64,000 nucleotides of DNA from RH-AL1 sp965249685 (GCA_965249685.1 CBDFMN010000003.1:3162001-3226000), one strand, 5' to 3'; counted from the stretch's first letter, positions 45,790-54,830 are shown. The notes: a model not told the origin generated them from the sequence alone. Translations and numbers: made by a program.

Positions 45790-45982
45790 CAGTATCGCGT
45801 CCTAAGAGTTGTCGCGTTCTAAAACCGTCTAGCGGGGCGCCGGTGCAGCACCTGTCGAGGCTGCGTCCGCCTGCCCGCCGTCTCCGAATGAGAACGCCTT
45901 CCGTTCGGTCGGGCCGCCGCCCGATCGGAATGCGTTCCCGTGCCAGGAACAGAGGAGCCAGGCAAGGCCCGGCGACGTCGAT

Positions 45983-46633
45983 TCACGCGGAGGCCGTCTC
46001 GGCGTCCACGTCCACCTCAGGTGATGCCTCGGACCGATAGATCCTCAACCTTTGGCATCGCGTCAGGAAAGCTTCGCTTACCGGGCCAGCGACAAGCGCC
46101 GCATGTATTACATTTGTGCGCCCCAATGCCAAATCCAATTGGCCGGACGAAAAGAGTTTAACCGACCGAGGCTTCGCCCGCCCTTCCGAGTGCCGCCGTG
46201 CCGCGCCGTCGATCTTGCGAATGCCGTCCTCGCCGCCGTCGCTGGCGTGGAGCAGCGCCGCGACCGTACCGCCCGCGAGCGCCGACTCCACCTTGGCGAA
46301 GCCCGTGACAACGACACCCGCCTTGTTGGCCATCGCCAGGGCCTGCAGGCAGTCGCCTGCAAGCAAGTCCTCCGTCTGCGAAGCCAGGGCCGGCGGAACC
46401 TCCACCTTGGTTTTGAAGCCTCGGGAGAAAGCCCCTTTGCGCACGGCCTGCGCTACGAGGCCCGCGTTGCCGCCGACCCAGACGCCGCGACCCGGCAACT
46501 TGCGCCGGATATCGGGCACAACGATGGCGTCAGGTCCCAGGACGAAACGGATCATCGTCTGGGGATCGCCCTTGCGCCGCGTGACGACGCAGGTGCGTTC
46601 CGGTCCTTGCTCGTCGTCCCTGGGGTTGGCCAT
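45983..46633 (-). CDS. YlxR domain plus L7Ae-like RNA-binding protein
   Basis: 216 residues from ATG 46633 (ribosome site GAGGG). Residues 8-90 form a YlxR/DUF448 domain (ERTCVVTRRKGDPQTMIRFV, RKLPGRGVWVGG); residues about 100-190 resemble ribosomal L7Ae (CLQALAMANKAGVVVTGFAK, ALLHASDGGEDGIRKIDG). Alphaproteobacteria commonly carry this fused form between nusA and infB. Likely an RNA-binding factor of the transcription-translation machinery. Confidence 0.9.
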   Translation of the reverse strand: MANPRDDEQGPERTCVVTRRKGDPQTMIRFVLGPDAIVVPDIRRKLPGRGVWVGGNAGLVAQAVRKGAFSRGFKTKVEVPPALASQTEDLLAGDCLQALAMANKAGVVVTGFAKVESALAGGTVAALLHASDGGEDGIRKIDGAARRHSEGRAKPRSVKLFSSGQLDLALGRTNVIHAALVAGPVSEAFLTRCQRLRIYRSEASPEVDVDAETASA

Positions 46634-46683
46634 GATACCCTCGGTCTGCTCGCCCCTTCTCCCGCCCACGGATAGAGGCGGCC

Positions 46684-48270
46684 TCAGCCCTCGACCGCCT
46701 CTTCGGCTTCCTCAGTGGGCGCCGCCTCGTCGATCCAGCCGACGGCGATACGGGCGCGCATGATCATCGCCTCCGAGTCCTCGCGGGAGACGTCTAGCCC
46801 CTCGAAGAAGCCGACGTGCTTCACCGATTCTCCTGCCTTGCGCTCGGTCCAGCCCGCGAGGTCGTCCGTCGCGCAGCCGGCCAGGTCCTCGATCGTCTTC
46901 ACGTCGTTCTCGCCGAGCTTGACGAGCATCGGCAGGGTGACACCCTCGATCGTCTTCAGCTCGTCCTGCACGCCCAGCTCGACGCGTCGCGCGTCCTGCT
47001 CCGCGTCGATCTTGGCGAGGTAGTCGCGGGCGCGCGTCTGGATCTCCACCGCGGTGTCCTCGTCGAAACCTTCGATCGAGGCGAGTTCGGCCTGCTCGAC
47101 AAAAGCCAGTTCCTCCACCGAGCGGAAGCCCTCGGAGGCGAGCAGCTGGCCGACGACCTCATCGAGGTCGAGCGCCTCCATGAACGCCTGCGTGCGCTCG
47201 TTGAACTCCTTTTGCCGACGCTCCGATTCCTCCGCCTCGGTCAGGATGTCGATGTCCCAGCCGGTGAGCTGCGAGGCGAGCCGCACGTTCTGCCCACGCC
47301 GCCCGATAGCGAGCGAGAGCTGGTCGTCGGGCACCACGACCTCGATGCGGTTGGAGTCCTCGTCGAGCACCACCTTGACGACTTCCGCCGGCTGCAGCGC
47401 GTTGACGATGAAGGTCGCGCTGTCGGGCGACCAGGGTATGATGTCGATCTTCTCGCCCTGGAGTTCGTTCACCACCGCCTGAACGCGCGAGCCGCGCATG
47501 CCGACGCAGGCGCCGACCGGATCGATGGAGGAATCGCGCGAGGTCACCGCGATCTTGGCGCGGGAGCCAGGATCACGGGCGACCGACTTCACCTCGATCA
47601 CGCCGTCGTAGATCTCCGGTACTTCCTGCCGGAACAGCTTGGCCATGAACTGCGGATGCGTGCGCGAGAGGAAGATCTGCGGCCCGCGCTGCTCGCGGCG
47701 CACGTCATAGAGGTAGGCGCGCGCCCGGTCGCCGGGGCGGAACAACTCGCGCGGGATCGACTCGTCTCGGCGGATGGTGGCCTCGCCGCGACCGAGGTCG
47801 ATGACCACGTTGCCGTATTCGACACGCTTCACCACGCCGTTGACGATGTCGCCGATGCGGTCCTTGTACTCGTCGTACTGACGGTCGCGCTCGGCCTCGC
47901 GCACCTTCTGCACGATCACCTGCTTGGCCGACTGCGCGGCGATGCGCCCGAATTCGAAAGGCGGAAGGGTCTCGGCGATCCAATCGCCGACCTCGGCGGC
48001 CGGGTTTTTCTTGCGCGCGTCGGCCGGCAGGATCTGCGTGGCGTCGTTGTCGATCTCCTCGACGACGAGCAGCAGGCGCGAGAAACGCACCTCGCCCGTC
48101 TTCGGATTGATCTCCGCGCGCACCTCCGTCTCCTGGCCGTAGCGGGAGCGCGCCGCCTTCTGCATCGCGTCCTCCATCGATTCCAACACGATCTGCCGGT
48201 CGATGGATTTCTCGCGGGCGACCGCGTCGGCGATCTGCAGAAGCTCAAGCTTGTTGGCGGAAATCGCCAT
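46684..48270 (-). CDS. nusA: Transcription termination/antitermination factor NusA
   Basis: 528 residues: NusA N-terminal RNAP-binding domain (ANKLELLQIADAVAREKSID), S1 domain (NGVVKRVEYGNVVIDLGRGE), KH domains (GACVGMRGSRVQAVVNELQG, AIGRRGQNVRLASQLTG) and C-terminal acidic repeats of alpha-proteobacterial type. Placed between rimP and the YlxR gene as usual. Confidence 0.97.
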   Translation of the reverse strand: MAISANKLELLQIADAVAREKSIDRQIVLESMEDAMQKAARSRYGQETEVRAEINPKTGEVRFSRLLLVVEEIDNDATQILPADARKKNPAAEVGDWIAETLPPFEFGRIAAQSAKQVIVQKVREAERDRQYDEYKDRIGDIVNGVVKRVEYGNVVIDLGRGEATIRRDESIPRELFRPGDRARAYLYDVRREQRGPQIFLSRTHPQFMAKLFRQEVPEIYDGVIEVKSVARDPGSRAKIAVTSRDSSIDPVGACVGMRGSRVQAVVNELQGEKIDIIPWSPDSATFIVNALQPAEVVKVVLDEDSNRIEVVVPDDQLSLAIGRRGQNVRLASQLTGWDIDILTEAEESERRQKEFNERTQAFMEALDLDEVVGQLLASEGFRSVEELAFVEQAELASIEGFDEDTAVEIQTRARDYLAKIDAEQDARRVELGVQDELKTIEGVTLPMLVKLGENDVKTIEDLAGCATDDLAGWTERKAGESVKHVGFFEGLDVSREDSEAMIMRARIAVGWIDEAAPTEEAEEAVEG

Positions 48271-48319
48271 CTCTGTTCTCCTCGACGGGCCGGCGCGAAC
48301 ACCGGGTCTCTGCTACGGT

Positions 48320-49018
48320 CTAATGCAGTTTTTTGCGTGGGCCGGGCAGGGCCGGGCCCGGGCGCCGAAAGCCGGATGGAGCGCCGCCTGGCAGCAGCGG
48401 CTTCGCCTTCGCCGCGTTGCGTGCGGCGAAGCGGCCGGGACCCTTGACCGGCATGTCGGACTCGGGCGCCTCGTCCTGCTCCGGCTCGCCCGACGCCTCG
48501 CGCGCGGCCTTGGCGGCGCGCAGCGTCTCGCGAACAAGGTCGTCGGTCAGGATAAGCCGTCCGTCGGCGACGTCGGTGAGCGGCAGGCGGACCGTCGCGC
48601 TCTCGCCCGGCTTCGTGTCCGTGCGAGTGAATGTGACGACCGGTACCGCACCGCTTTCGTCGAAGCCATCGATACGGCCGCGAAACCGTTTGCGGCCCTC
48701 GACGAGAACGCTCATCTCCAACCGCGCCTCCTGGCCCACGGCGCGTCGGAAGTCGGAGGCGCGCACCAGCGGCCTGTCGATGCCGGGCGAGGAAACCTCC
48801 AGCCGGTACTCCGACGCCTTGACCGGGTCCTCGACGTCGAGGACGGGCGATAGCGCCTCGCTGATCGCCTGGCATTCGTCGACCGAGAGCGTGCCATCCG
48901 GCCGCTCGGCCATGACCTGCAGCACGCACGTTCCGCCGAGCGACAGCTTCACCCGCACTAGGCGAAATCCGAGGTCGCGCAGCACCGGACCCGCGATGCG
49001 CGCGACATGCGCCGCCAC
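48320..49018 (-). CDS. rimP: Ribosome maturation factor RimP
   Basis: 232 residues from GTG 49018: GFRLVRVKLSLGGTCVLQVM, RPDGTLSVDECQAISEALSP, VLDVEDPVKASEYRLEVSSP and GIDRPLVRASDFRRAVGQEA. The tail is a basic Gly/Pro-rich extension. Upstream in the same frame the translation continues as DPLLDEPRLSPESGVAAHV, which matches the usual family N-terminus, so the real start is probably further upstream. No ATG, GTG or TTG lies in frame there; a CTG at 49073-49075 is the only reasonable candidate. Confidence 0.9.
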   Translation of the reverse strand: MAAHVARIAGPVLRDLGFRLVRVKLSLGGTCVLQVMAERPDGTLSVDECQAISEALSPVLDVEDPVKASEYRLEVSSPGIDRPLVRASDFRRAVGQEARLEMSVLVEGRKRFRGRIDGFDESGAVPVVTFTRTDTKPGESATVRLPLTDVADGRLILTDDLVRETLRAAKAAREASGEPEQDEAPESDMPVKGPGRFAARNAAKAKPLLPGGAPSGFRRPGPALPGPRKKLH

Positions 49019-49308
49019 GCCCGATTCTGGTGAAAGGCGCGGTTCGTCGAGGAGCGGGTCGGCGGGTGCGGGCAGGGCGGGTCTCGTTTTTGGAACGGCT
49101 CTTTTGCGGAACGGCTCGTATGCGGAAAAAAGCGGGTCCGGCAGGGCCCACTCTCAAACGGCTAGCGATGAGGTTGATGACGGCAAGCTAGCTGTTCGGC
49201 CGCGCTCGCGCAAGCGCGTCGTGCGACCCGATCATTCGGGCGAAGCTGGAAGGTGGGAATGGTCGGAGGCAACCGAATGCCGCCCCTTCCTTCACGCGCG
49301 AAACGCGG

Positions 49309-49314
49309 TATAAG
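49309..49314 (+). promoter_or_regulatory. Possible -10 element (TATAAG) upstream of rpsO
   Basis: TATAAG is the only good -10-like hexamer between rimP and rpsO, 109 bases before the rpsO ATG. Seventeen bases upstream is CTTCCT, a poor -35. The region must hold divergent promoters for rimP and rpsO operons. Confidence 0.3.
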
Positions 49315-49422
49315 AAGGGCGGCACCCGAGCCTTCCGGCCCGTGCCCGCTTCCCTGCGCACCTTGCTGGACGACATCCCGGCCCGGCGCGCACCGAAGCC
49401 ACCCAACCCGAAAGGACCCCCG

Positions 49423-49692
49423 ATGTCGATTACCGCGGAGCGCAAGCAGGCGCTCATTTCCGAACATGCCACGAAGGCCGGCGACACCGGTTCGCCCGAG
49501 GTGCAGGTCGCGATCCTCACCGAGCGCATCACCAACCTGACCGACCACTTCAAGATGCACGCCAAGGACAACCATTCGCGACGCGGCCTCCTCAAGATGG
49601 TGTCGCAGCGCCGGCAGCTCCTCGACTACGTCAAGGGCAAGGACGAGCCGCGCTACAAGTCCATCATCGAGCGGCTTGGCATCCGCCGCTGA
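49423..49692 (+). CDS. rpsO: 30S ribosomal protein S15
   Basis: 89 residues: the complete S15 sequence type with ATKAGDTGSPEVQVAILTER, NLTDHFKMHAKDNHSRRGLL and VSQRRQLLDYVKGKDEPRYK. ATG 49423 is preceded by AAAGGA. It is transcribed away from rimP and followed by a terminator-like hairpin and an ATPase gene before pnp. Confidence 0.97.
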   Translation: MSITAERKQALISEHATKAGDTGSPEVQVAILTERITNLTDHFKMHAKDNHSRRGLLKMVSQRRQLLDYVKGKDEPRYKSIIERLGIRR

Positions 49693-49697
49693 GGGAA

Positions 49698-49717
49698 GGG
49701 CCGGCCACGTCCGGCCC
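49698..49717 (+). terminator. GC-rich hairpin after rpsO
   Basis: GGGCCGG-CCACGT-CCGGCCC forms a 7-bp stem 5 bases after the rpsO stop, followed by GCCTCGTTTCC. It fits a terminator or an mRNA 3'-end stabiliser before the ATPase gene. Confidence 0.55.
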
Positions 49718-49753
49718 GCCTCGTTTCCGACCTGATCCGCGCGGGGCGGAGGC

Positions 49754-50911
49754 GTGATCGAGACACTCGCGATCTCCGGTTACCGCTCACTGCGCGACAT
49801 TGTCGTTTCGCTTGGGCGCTTGACGATCGTCACCGGTGCCAACGGCAGCGGCAAGACGAGCCTTTACCGTTCGCTCCGCCTGCTCGCCGAAACAGCGCAG
49901 GGCCGCCTCGTTGGCGCGCTTGCCAACGAGGGCGGCCTCGCCTCCGCGCTATGGGCCGGTCCCGAGACGATCGCGCCGAAAGTGCGCTCCGGCGTGTATC
50001 CCGTCGAGGGAACGGTTCGCAAAGCGGCGACAAGCTTGAAACTCGGTTTTTCTGGCCAGGAGGCCGGTTACGCCGTCGACCTCGGCTTTCCGGTGCCGCC
50101 GCACCCTTTCCCTCTCGACCCGGCGATCAAGCTGGAGACGCTGTGGGCAGGCACGCTGCCAACCCGCACGTCGCTGGTCGCCGAACGCCGCGGCCCTCTG
50201 GTCCGCGTGCGATCCCGTCGCACCGGCGAATGGCGCGAGGTGGAAGACCACCTCTCGTCCTCCGACGCGATGATGACGCACTGCGCCGAGCCGGGCGATG
50301 GCGCCGAGCTGCTCGACATGCGCGAGCGCCTGAGGAATTGGCGTTTTTACGACGCGCTGCGCACCGACCCAGAAGCGCCGGCACGCCGCCCGCAGGTGAT
50401 GACGTATACGCCCGTGCTCGCCAGCGACGGCGCCGACCTCGCTGCGGCGCTCACCACCATCCGCGCGATAGGCGACCAGGCGGCGCTCGACGACGCCGTC
50501 GAGCATGCCTTTCCCGGCTCCCGCCTGCATTGCACGACCGGCGTTGGAGGCGGCCTCCGCCTTTCGCAGCACGGCTTGCTCCGCCCTTTGAGCGCCCCCG
50601 AGCTTTCTGACGGTACGCTGCGCTATCTCCTGCTCGTTGCAGCCCTGCTGTCGCCGCGTCCCCCCGAGCTGATGGTGCTGAACGAGCCGGAAGGCAGCCT
50701 GCATCTCTCCCTGATGCCGCCGCTCGCCCGGTTGCTCGCTCTCGCTTCGCGACGCGGCCAGATCGTTCTCGTCAGCCACAGCGACGCGCTGATTACGGCG
50801 CTGAGAGCCGAACACGGGGCAGGCCTGGAGGAGTTGCGACTGGCGAAGGATTTCGGCGAAACCCGCGCCTCCGACAGCGACGCCCCGCGCTGGATCTGGC
50901 CCAAGCGGTAG
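49754..50911 (+). CDS. AAA-family ATPase (RecF/ABC-type predicted ATPase)
   Basis: 385 residues, GTG start. Walker A TGANGSGKTSLYRSL (about 27-35), an ABC-like signature region LSDGTLRYLLLVAALLSPRP, Walker B LMVLNEPEGSLHLSL and a switch His in IVLVSHSDALI. No coiled-coil arms are evident, so it belongs to the small AAA_21-type ATPases, often of unknown function. It interrupts the rpsO-pnp pair. Confidence 0.85.
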   Translation: MIETLAISGYRSLRDIVVSLGRLTIVTGANGSGKTSLYRSLRLLAETAQGRLVGALANEGGLASALWAGPETIAPKVRSGVYPVEGTVRKAATSLKLGFSGQEAGYAVDLGFPVPPHPFPLDPAIKLETLWAGTLPTRTSLVAERRGPLVRVRSRRTGEWREVEDHLSSSDAMMTHCAEPGDGAELLDMRERLRNWRFYDALRTDPEAPARRPQVMTYTPVLASDGADLAAALTTIRAIGDQAALDDAVEHAFPGSRLHCTTGVGGGLRLSQHGLLRPLSAPELSDGTLRYLLLVAALLSPRPPELMVLNEPEGSLHLSLMPPLARLLALASRRGQIVLVSHSDALITALRAEHGAGLEELRLAKDFGETRASDSDAPRWIWPKR

Positions 50912-50926
50912 CCCGCGCGGAGGCTC

Positions 50927-50944
50927 CACGCCTGCCCAGGCGTG
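50927..50944 (+). terminator. Inverted repeat CACGCCTG-CC-CAGGCGTG
   Basis: A perfect 8-bp inverted repeat 16 bases after the ATPase stop; it can fold as a 6-bp stem with a 6-base loop. No T-run follows. The remaining 300 bases to pnp (to 51252) hold no gene and are presumably the pnp promoter and leader. Confidence 0.4.
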
Positions 50945-51252
50945 ACGCAGGATAGACGCTTCACCGCGGCGCCATCTTATGCCATAGAGCGCGTGAGGCG
51001 CCTGACATCAGTCCGGCGCCGCTCTGGCTGTCCCTCGGGGGCCGCCATCCAACGCGCGCATTTCGCGGGGCCTTCGAGCGGCCATAGCGAGATCGCCAGG
51101 CGCTGTCGCCTGCTCTGCCCGACGACCGGCGAGGACGCCGTAATCTCCTCCCCGAGATCGGTCTCAGACGTGAAACGTCACGACAGCGTCTGGCAATCTT
51201 GTTGTGGCGATCCCGCGTCTCGCGTCCAAACACCACGAAAGACGTCACACCC

Positions 51253-53382
51253 ATGTTCACAGTTCACCGCGAAGTCATCGACTGGGCCGGCCGCCCGCTT
51301 GTCCTGGAGACCGGCAAGGTTGCCCGCCAAGCCGACGGCGCCGTGCTCGCCTCCTACGGCGAGACCACCGTGCTCGCCACGGTCGTCGGCCTGAAGTCGC
51401 CCAAGCCGGGACAGGACTTCTTCCCCCTCACCGTCAACTATCAGGAAAAGGCCTTCGCCGCCGGTCGCATCCCCGGCGGTTATTTCAAGCGCGAGGGGCG
51501 CCCCTCCGAAAAGGAGACGCTGGTCTCCCGGCTGATCGACCGGCCGATCCGTCCTCTGTTCCCGGAGGGCTACCGCAACGACACGCAGGTCGTCGTCACC
51601 GTGTTGGCGCACGACCTCGAAAACGACCCTGACATCCTCGCGATGGTCGCGACCTCGGCCGCCCTCACCCTCTCCGGCATCCCGTTCATGGGCCCGATCG
51701 GCGCCGCTCGCGTCGCTCAGATCGGTGGGGCGCTCAAGCTTAACCCCACGGTCGACGAGCTGAAGGAATCCAGCCTCGACCTCGTCGTCGCCGGCACGCA
51801 GGACGCGGTTCTGATGGTCGAGTCCGAGGCCAAGGAGCTATCGGAGGCCACCATGCTCGAAGCGGTGATGCTGGGACACCGCGGTTTCCAGCCGGTGATC
51901 GAGGCGATCATCCGCTTGGCCGAGAAGGCGGCCAAGGAGCCGCGTGACCTCGTCACCCCCGACCATTCCGCCTGCGAGACGGCGGTTGGCGCCGTCGGCG
52001 AGGGCGAGCTGCGCGAAGCCTATAAAGTGACCGCCAAGCAGGAGCGCTACAAGGCGGTCGACGCGGTCAAGGCCAAGGTCATGACCGCGCTGTTCCCGGA
52101 AGGCGAGGCGGCGAAATTCTCCAAGGAAGAGGTCGCCCACGTCTTCCACGACCTTCAGGCCAAGGTCGTGCGGCTCAACATCCTCGACAGCGGCATCCGC
52201 ATCGATGGCCGCGACGTGAAGACCGTGCGCCCCATCGTGTCGGAAGTCGGCCTGCTGCCGCGCGCGCACGGGTCGGCGCTGTTCACCCGCGGCGAGACGC
52301 AGGCGATGGTCGTCGCCACGCTCGGCACCGGCGAGGACGAGCAGTTCATCGACAGCCTGGAGGGCACCTACAAGGAGCGCTTCCTGCTGCACTACAACTT
52401 TCCTCCCTACAGCGTCGGCGAGACCGGCCGCATGGGCTCGCCCGGCCGCCGCGAGATCGGCCACGGCAAGCTCGCCTGGCGCGCCATCCGCCCGATGCTG
52501 CCGACGGCGGCGGAGTTCCCCTACACGGTCCGCATCGTGTCGGAGATCACCGAGTCGAACGGCTCGTCCTCCATGGCGACGGTCTGCGGCGCCTCGCTGG
52601 CGCTGATGGACGCCGGCGTGCCCCTGAAGCGGCCGACGGCGGGCATCGCCATGGGCCTCATCCTGGAGGGTGAGCGCTTCGCCGTGCTCTCCGACATCCT
52701 CGGCGACGAGGACCACCTCGGCGACATGGACTTCAAGGTGGCCGGCACGAGCGAGGGCATCACCTCGCTTCAGATGGACATCAAGATCGCCGGCATCACC
52801 GAGGAGATCATGCGCGTCGCCCTCGACCAGGCGAAGGACGGGCGCCACCACATCCTCGGCGAGATGAGCCATGCCCTGACCGGCGCGCGCGCCGAGCTCG
52901 GCGAGTTCGCACCGCGCATCGAAACGCTGAAGATCCCGACCGACAAAATCCGCGAAGTGATCGGCACGGGCGGCAAGGTCATCCGCGAAATCGTGGAAAA
53001 GACCGGCGCCAAGATCAACATCGAGGACGACGGCACCGTGAAGGTGGCCTCCTCCGACGGCGCCAAGATCAAGGCGGCGATCGCCTGGATCAAGTCCATC
53101 GCCACCGACCCGGAGGTCGGCCAGATCTACGAGGGCACGGTCGTCAAGGTCGTCGACTTCGGCGCCTTCGTGAACTTCTACGGCTCGAAGGACGGGTTGG
53201 TGCACATCTCGCAGCTCGCCAAGGGCCGGGTGGCCAAGTCGTCGGACGTCGTCAAGGAAGGCCAGAAGGTGAAGGTCAAGCTCACCGGCTTCGACGATCG
53301 CGGCAAGGTCAAGCTGTCGATGCGCATCGTCGACCAGGCGACGGGCGAGGACCTGGAGGGCAAGGACGAGGCGGCGGAGTAA
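51253..53382 (+). CDS. pnp: Polyribonucleotide nucleotidyltransferase (PNPase)
   Basis: 709 residues, normal length. Two RNase PH domains (TGKVARQADGAVLASYGETT, REGRPSEKETLVSRLIDRPI; RGETQAMVVATLGTGEDEQF, MGLILEGERFAVLSDILGDE), then KH (IPTDKIREVIGTGGKVIREI) and S1 (GTVVKVVDFGAFVNFYGSKD) domains. 3'-5' phosphorolytic RNase, degradosome component. ATG 51253 is preceded by a non-coding leader of about 340 bases. Confidence 0.97.
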   Translation: MFTVHREVIDWAGRPLVLETGKVARQADGAVLASYGETTVLATVVGLKSPKPGQDFFPLTVNYQEKAFAAGRIPGGYFKREGRPSEKETLVSRLIDRPIRPLFPEGYRNDTQVVVTVLAHDLENDPDILAMVATSAALTLSGIPFMGPIGAARVAQIGGALKLNPTVDELKESSLDLVVAGTQDAVLMVESEAKELSEATMLEAVMLGHRGFQPVIEAIIRLAEKAAKEPRDLVTPDHSACETAVGAVGEGELREAYKVTAKQERYKAVDAVKAKVMTALFPEGEAAKFSKEEVAHVFHDLQAKVVRLNILDSGIRIDGRDVKTVRPIVSEVGLLPRAHGSALFTRGETQAMVVATLGTGEDEQFIDSLEGTYKERFLLHYNFPPYSVGETGRMGSPGRREIGHGKLAWRAIRPMLPTAAEFPYTVRIVSEITESNGSSSMATVCGASLALMDAGVPLKRPTAGIAMGLILEGERFAVLSDILGDEDHLGDMDFKVAGTSEGITSLQMDIKIAGITEEIMRVALDQAKDGRHHILGEMSHALTGARAELGEFAPRIETLKIPTDKIREVIGTGGKVIREIVEKTGAKINIEDDGTVKVASSDGAKIKAAIAWIKSIATDPEVGQIYEGTVVKVVDFGAFVNFYGSKDGLVHISQLAKGRVAKSSDVVKEGQKVKVKLTGFDDRGKVKLSMRIVDQATGEDLEGKDEAAE

Positions 53383-53400
53383 CCGATCCTGCAGCGATAT

Positions 53401-53436
53401 CATAGGGAGGCGTCTTCGACTGGACGCCTCCCTATG
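53401..53436 (+). terminator. Strong stem-loop after pnp
   Basis: A perfect 14-bp stem (CATAGGGAGGCGTC with its complement) around the 8-base loop TTCGACTG begins 19 bases after the pnp stop. It lacks a clean T-run, but its strength and place mark the end of the rpsO-pnp unit. The acquired region starts just beyond. Confidence 0.75.
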
Positions 53437-53458
53437 GCTCTCCGGCTTGGAAGCACCC

Positions 53459-53719
53459 ATGTCTCTTTCCCACGACACGCTTCGCTTGATCGGCCAAGAG
53501 GCTGCTCGAGAAATCCCTTGAAGCGTCGGGCAGGTCGACGTTTCGACCGGCACGGACGAGGACGGCAAGTTCGCCTACTACTTCGAAGTTTCGATCAAAC
53601 AGGATCGCGATCGACAACGCGCGGTTATCTTGCGCACTCGTCTTCGTCAGAAGATCCGAGATAAGCTGATTGATCGGCAAGACGGCAACTATCCTTATGT
53701 TCGTATCGTGGGTAGCTAG
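53459..53719 (+). pseudogene. Small-protein partner of the HEPN-like gene, one nonsense codon
   Basis: An 87-codon frame starts ATG 53459 (SLSHDTLRLIGQEAAREIP), meets TGA at 53519-53521 (codon 21), then continues in frame as VDVSTGTDEDGKFAYYFEVS, QDRDRQRAVILRTRLRQKI and YPYVRIVGS to a TAG at 53717. The frame across the stop is clearly coding; CGA to TGA (Arg) would explain it. I recognise this kind of protein only as the conserved partner directly upstream of HEPN-like genes. Confidence 0.7.
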
Positions 53720-53881
53720 TCTTGATCGACCCTGAGAAGCTGATCGAGGCCGCTAGGAAGCTGGCCAGCGGAAGCAACGGTTAGCCTCCAGATGAGGAAG
53801 TTGGGCGCCGATCGGTGTGCACGGCTTACTACGCGCTCTTTCACGCTCTGGTAAGAACCGGCGCTGAACGCTTGATCGGGC

Positions 53882-53889
53882 AAAATGAT
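53882..53889. repeat. Target-site duplication AAAATGAT, left copy
   Basis: Eight bases directly outside the left end of the element, identical to 56616-56623. Eight-base duplications are characteristic of IS1595 insertions. It shows that the element arrived by transposition as one unit. Confidence 0.95.
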
Positions 53890-53905
53890 GGGACCTATAT
53901 ACGTG
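53890..53905 (+). repeat. Left terminal inverted repeat of the IS1595 element
   Basis: GGGACCTATATACGTG, exact complement of the right end. The similarity decays after 16 bases but remains visible for about 20 more. Confidence 0.95.
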
Positions 53906-53962
53906 TGTGACCTAACCTGAAGATGTGCTACGCTCATTCTGTTGTAGCGGAAGGACGATTAC

Positions 53963-54226
53963 GTGAAGGTGCAGCACTCTCAACCTGTCGGGCCAGGCCA
54001 TTCTATTGAGCTTGGCATAGCTACTTGGGACAATGGTGAGCGCTCGATACGCGATCGCTGGAGCACGACGAGCGGCGGGTTCAGCAACACTCAGTCGAGC
54101 GAGGTGCCGATTGCCTCCATAATACCAATGCTCACCTTTGCGGCTAAACACGACGAACTTACAGCGGCAGAGTGCGCAGTGATAATTGCTGCTTTAGCCG
54201 AGTCGATTAAGCGCCAGCATCCATAG
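53963..54226 (+). CDS. 87-residue cargo protein, unknown
   Basis: GTG start at 53963 with GGAAGGA upstream. Sequence includes GPGHSIELGIATWDNGERSI, RDRWSTTSGGFSNTQSSEVP and MLTFAAKHDELTAAECAVII. No known domain is recognised. It lies just inside the left repeat and points inward, convergent with the 190-codon gene. Confidence 0.6.
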   Translation: MKVQHSQPVGPGHSIELGIATWDNGERSIRDRWSTTSGGFSNTQSSEVPIASIIPMLTFAAKHDELTAAECAVIIAALAESIKRQHP

Positions 54227-54235
54227 TCACAGAAG

Positions 54236-54808
54236 CTAAAATGGAATGTCGTCTTCTTCCTCTGCTTTCGGAGGAGGAGGAGCGCGGCGAAGCCCGCTAC
54301 CCATCGTGATGAAACGATCTGCGACAGCGAGCGCCGGCGCTGGTGAGCGGTCCTCAGCTGGATCCGATCTGTCATTATCTGGCCGCTCAGCCGGGTCGCC
54401 CTCCTGTCGTATTGTCCACCCTTTGCGTCCGTTGGATGTGAAAAGTTCCGAGTTAGACATCATGGCGCTAAGCGTATTCCGAGGTTCATTTCCGCCGATT
54501 TGAATGCCCATGGAAGAAAGATGCTCTAGAACATCGGTAGTCGGAACCGGACCAACGCGGTTGACTATAAACATGCGCGCTGCATCAAGGGCTCGCACAC
54601 GTTCTGTGTTCACCCTGTGAACTCTAACTGTTCCGCCGCGCACGGAGGATACGCCAAGCGTGCGCTCTTCGGCGGGCGTAGCCTCTTCTGGATCGTACAG
54701 CCGCCTAACTTGCTGTAATTCCCGAAGTTTGCGGTAGCGCACATCGAGAAGCAGCTCACCCTCTAGAACTTCGATTTCGGCGCGCAGCGCTTGAAGGAAC
54801 ATGGACAT
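54236..54808 (-). CDS. 190-residue cargo protein with winged-helix-like domain
   Basis: ATG 54808 with AGGTGA upstream. N-terminal coiled-coil-like region (LQALRAEIEVLEGELLLDVR), then about 95-150: ARMFIVNRVGPVPTTDVLEH, IQIGGNEPRNTLSAMMSNSE and LFTSNGRKGWTI, a pattern like HARE-type/winged-helix domains (pro-x-thr ... GG-x-x-P-x-x-TL). The C-terminus is acidic and disordered. It could be a DNA-binding regulator of the element. Part of the IS cargo. Confidence 0.7.
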   Translation of the reverse strand: MSMFLQALRAEIEVLEGELLLDVRYRKLRELQQVRRLYDPEEATPAEERTLGVSSVRGGTVRVHRVNTERVRALDAARMFIVNRVGPVPTTDVLEHLSSMGIQIGGNEPRNTLSAMMSNSELFTSNGRKGWTIRQEGDPAERPDNDRSDPAEDRSPAPALAVADRFITMGSGLRRAPPPPKAEEEDDIPF

Positions 54809-54830
54809 AGCTCACCTGCCTTGAAGAACA

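Noticed and set aside
43087..45822. 911-codon open frame on the plus strand
   Set aside because: Antisense shadow of infB; the Ala/Pro/Glu-rich high-GC sequence keeps several frames open. Composition (Arg/His/Asp/Gly-rich) is typical of shadows.
53519..53784. Stop-codon recoding (TGA and TAG read through) in the small-protein/HEPN pair
   Set aside because: Two different stops, no visible SECIS-like or read-through context, and the second gene is also split by an IS; decay is simpler.
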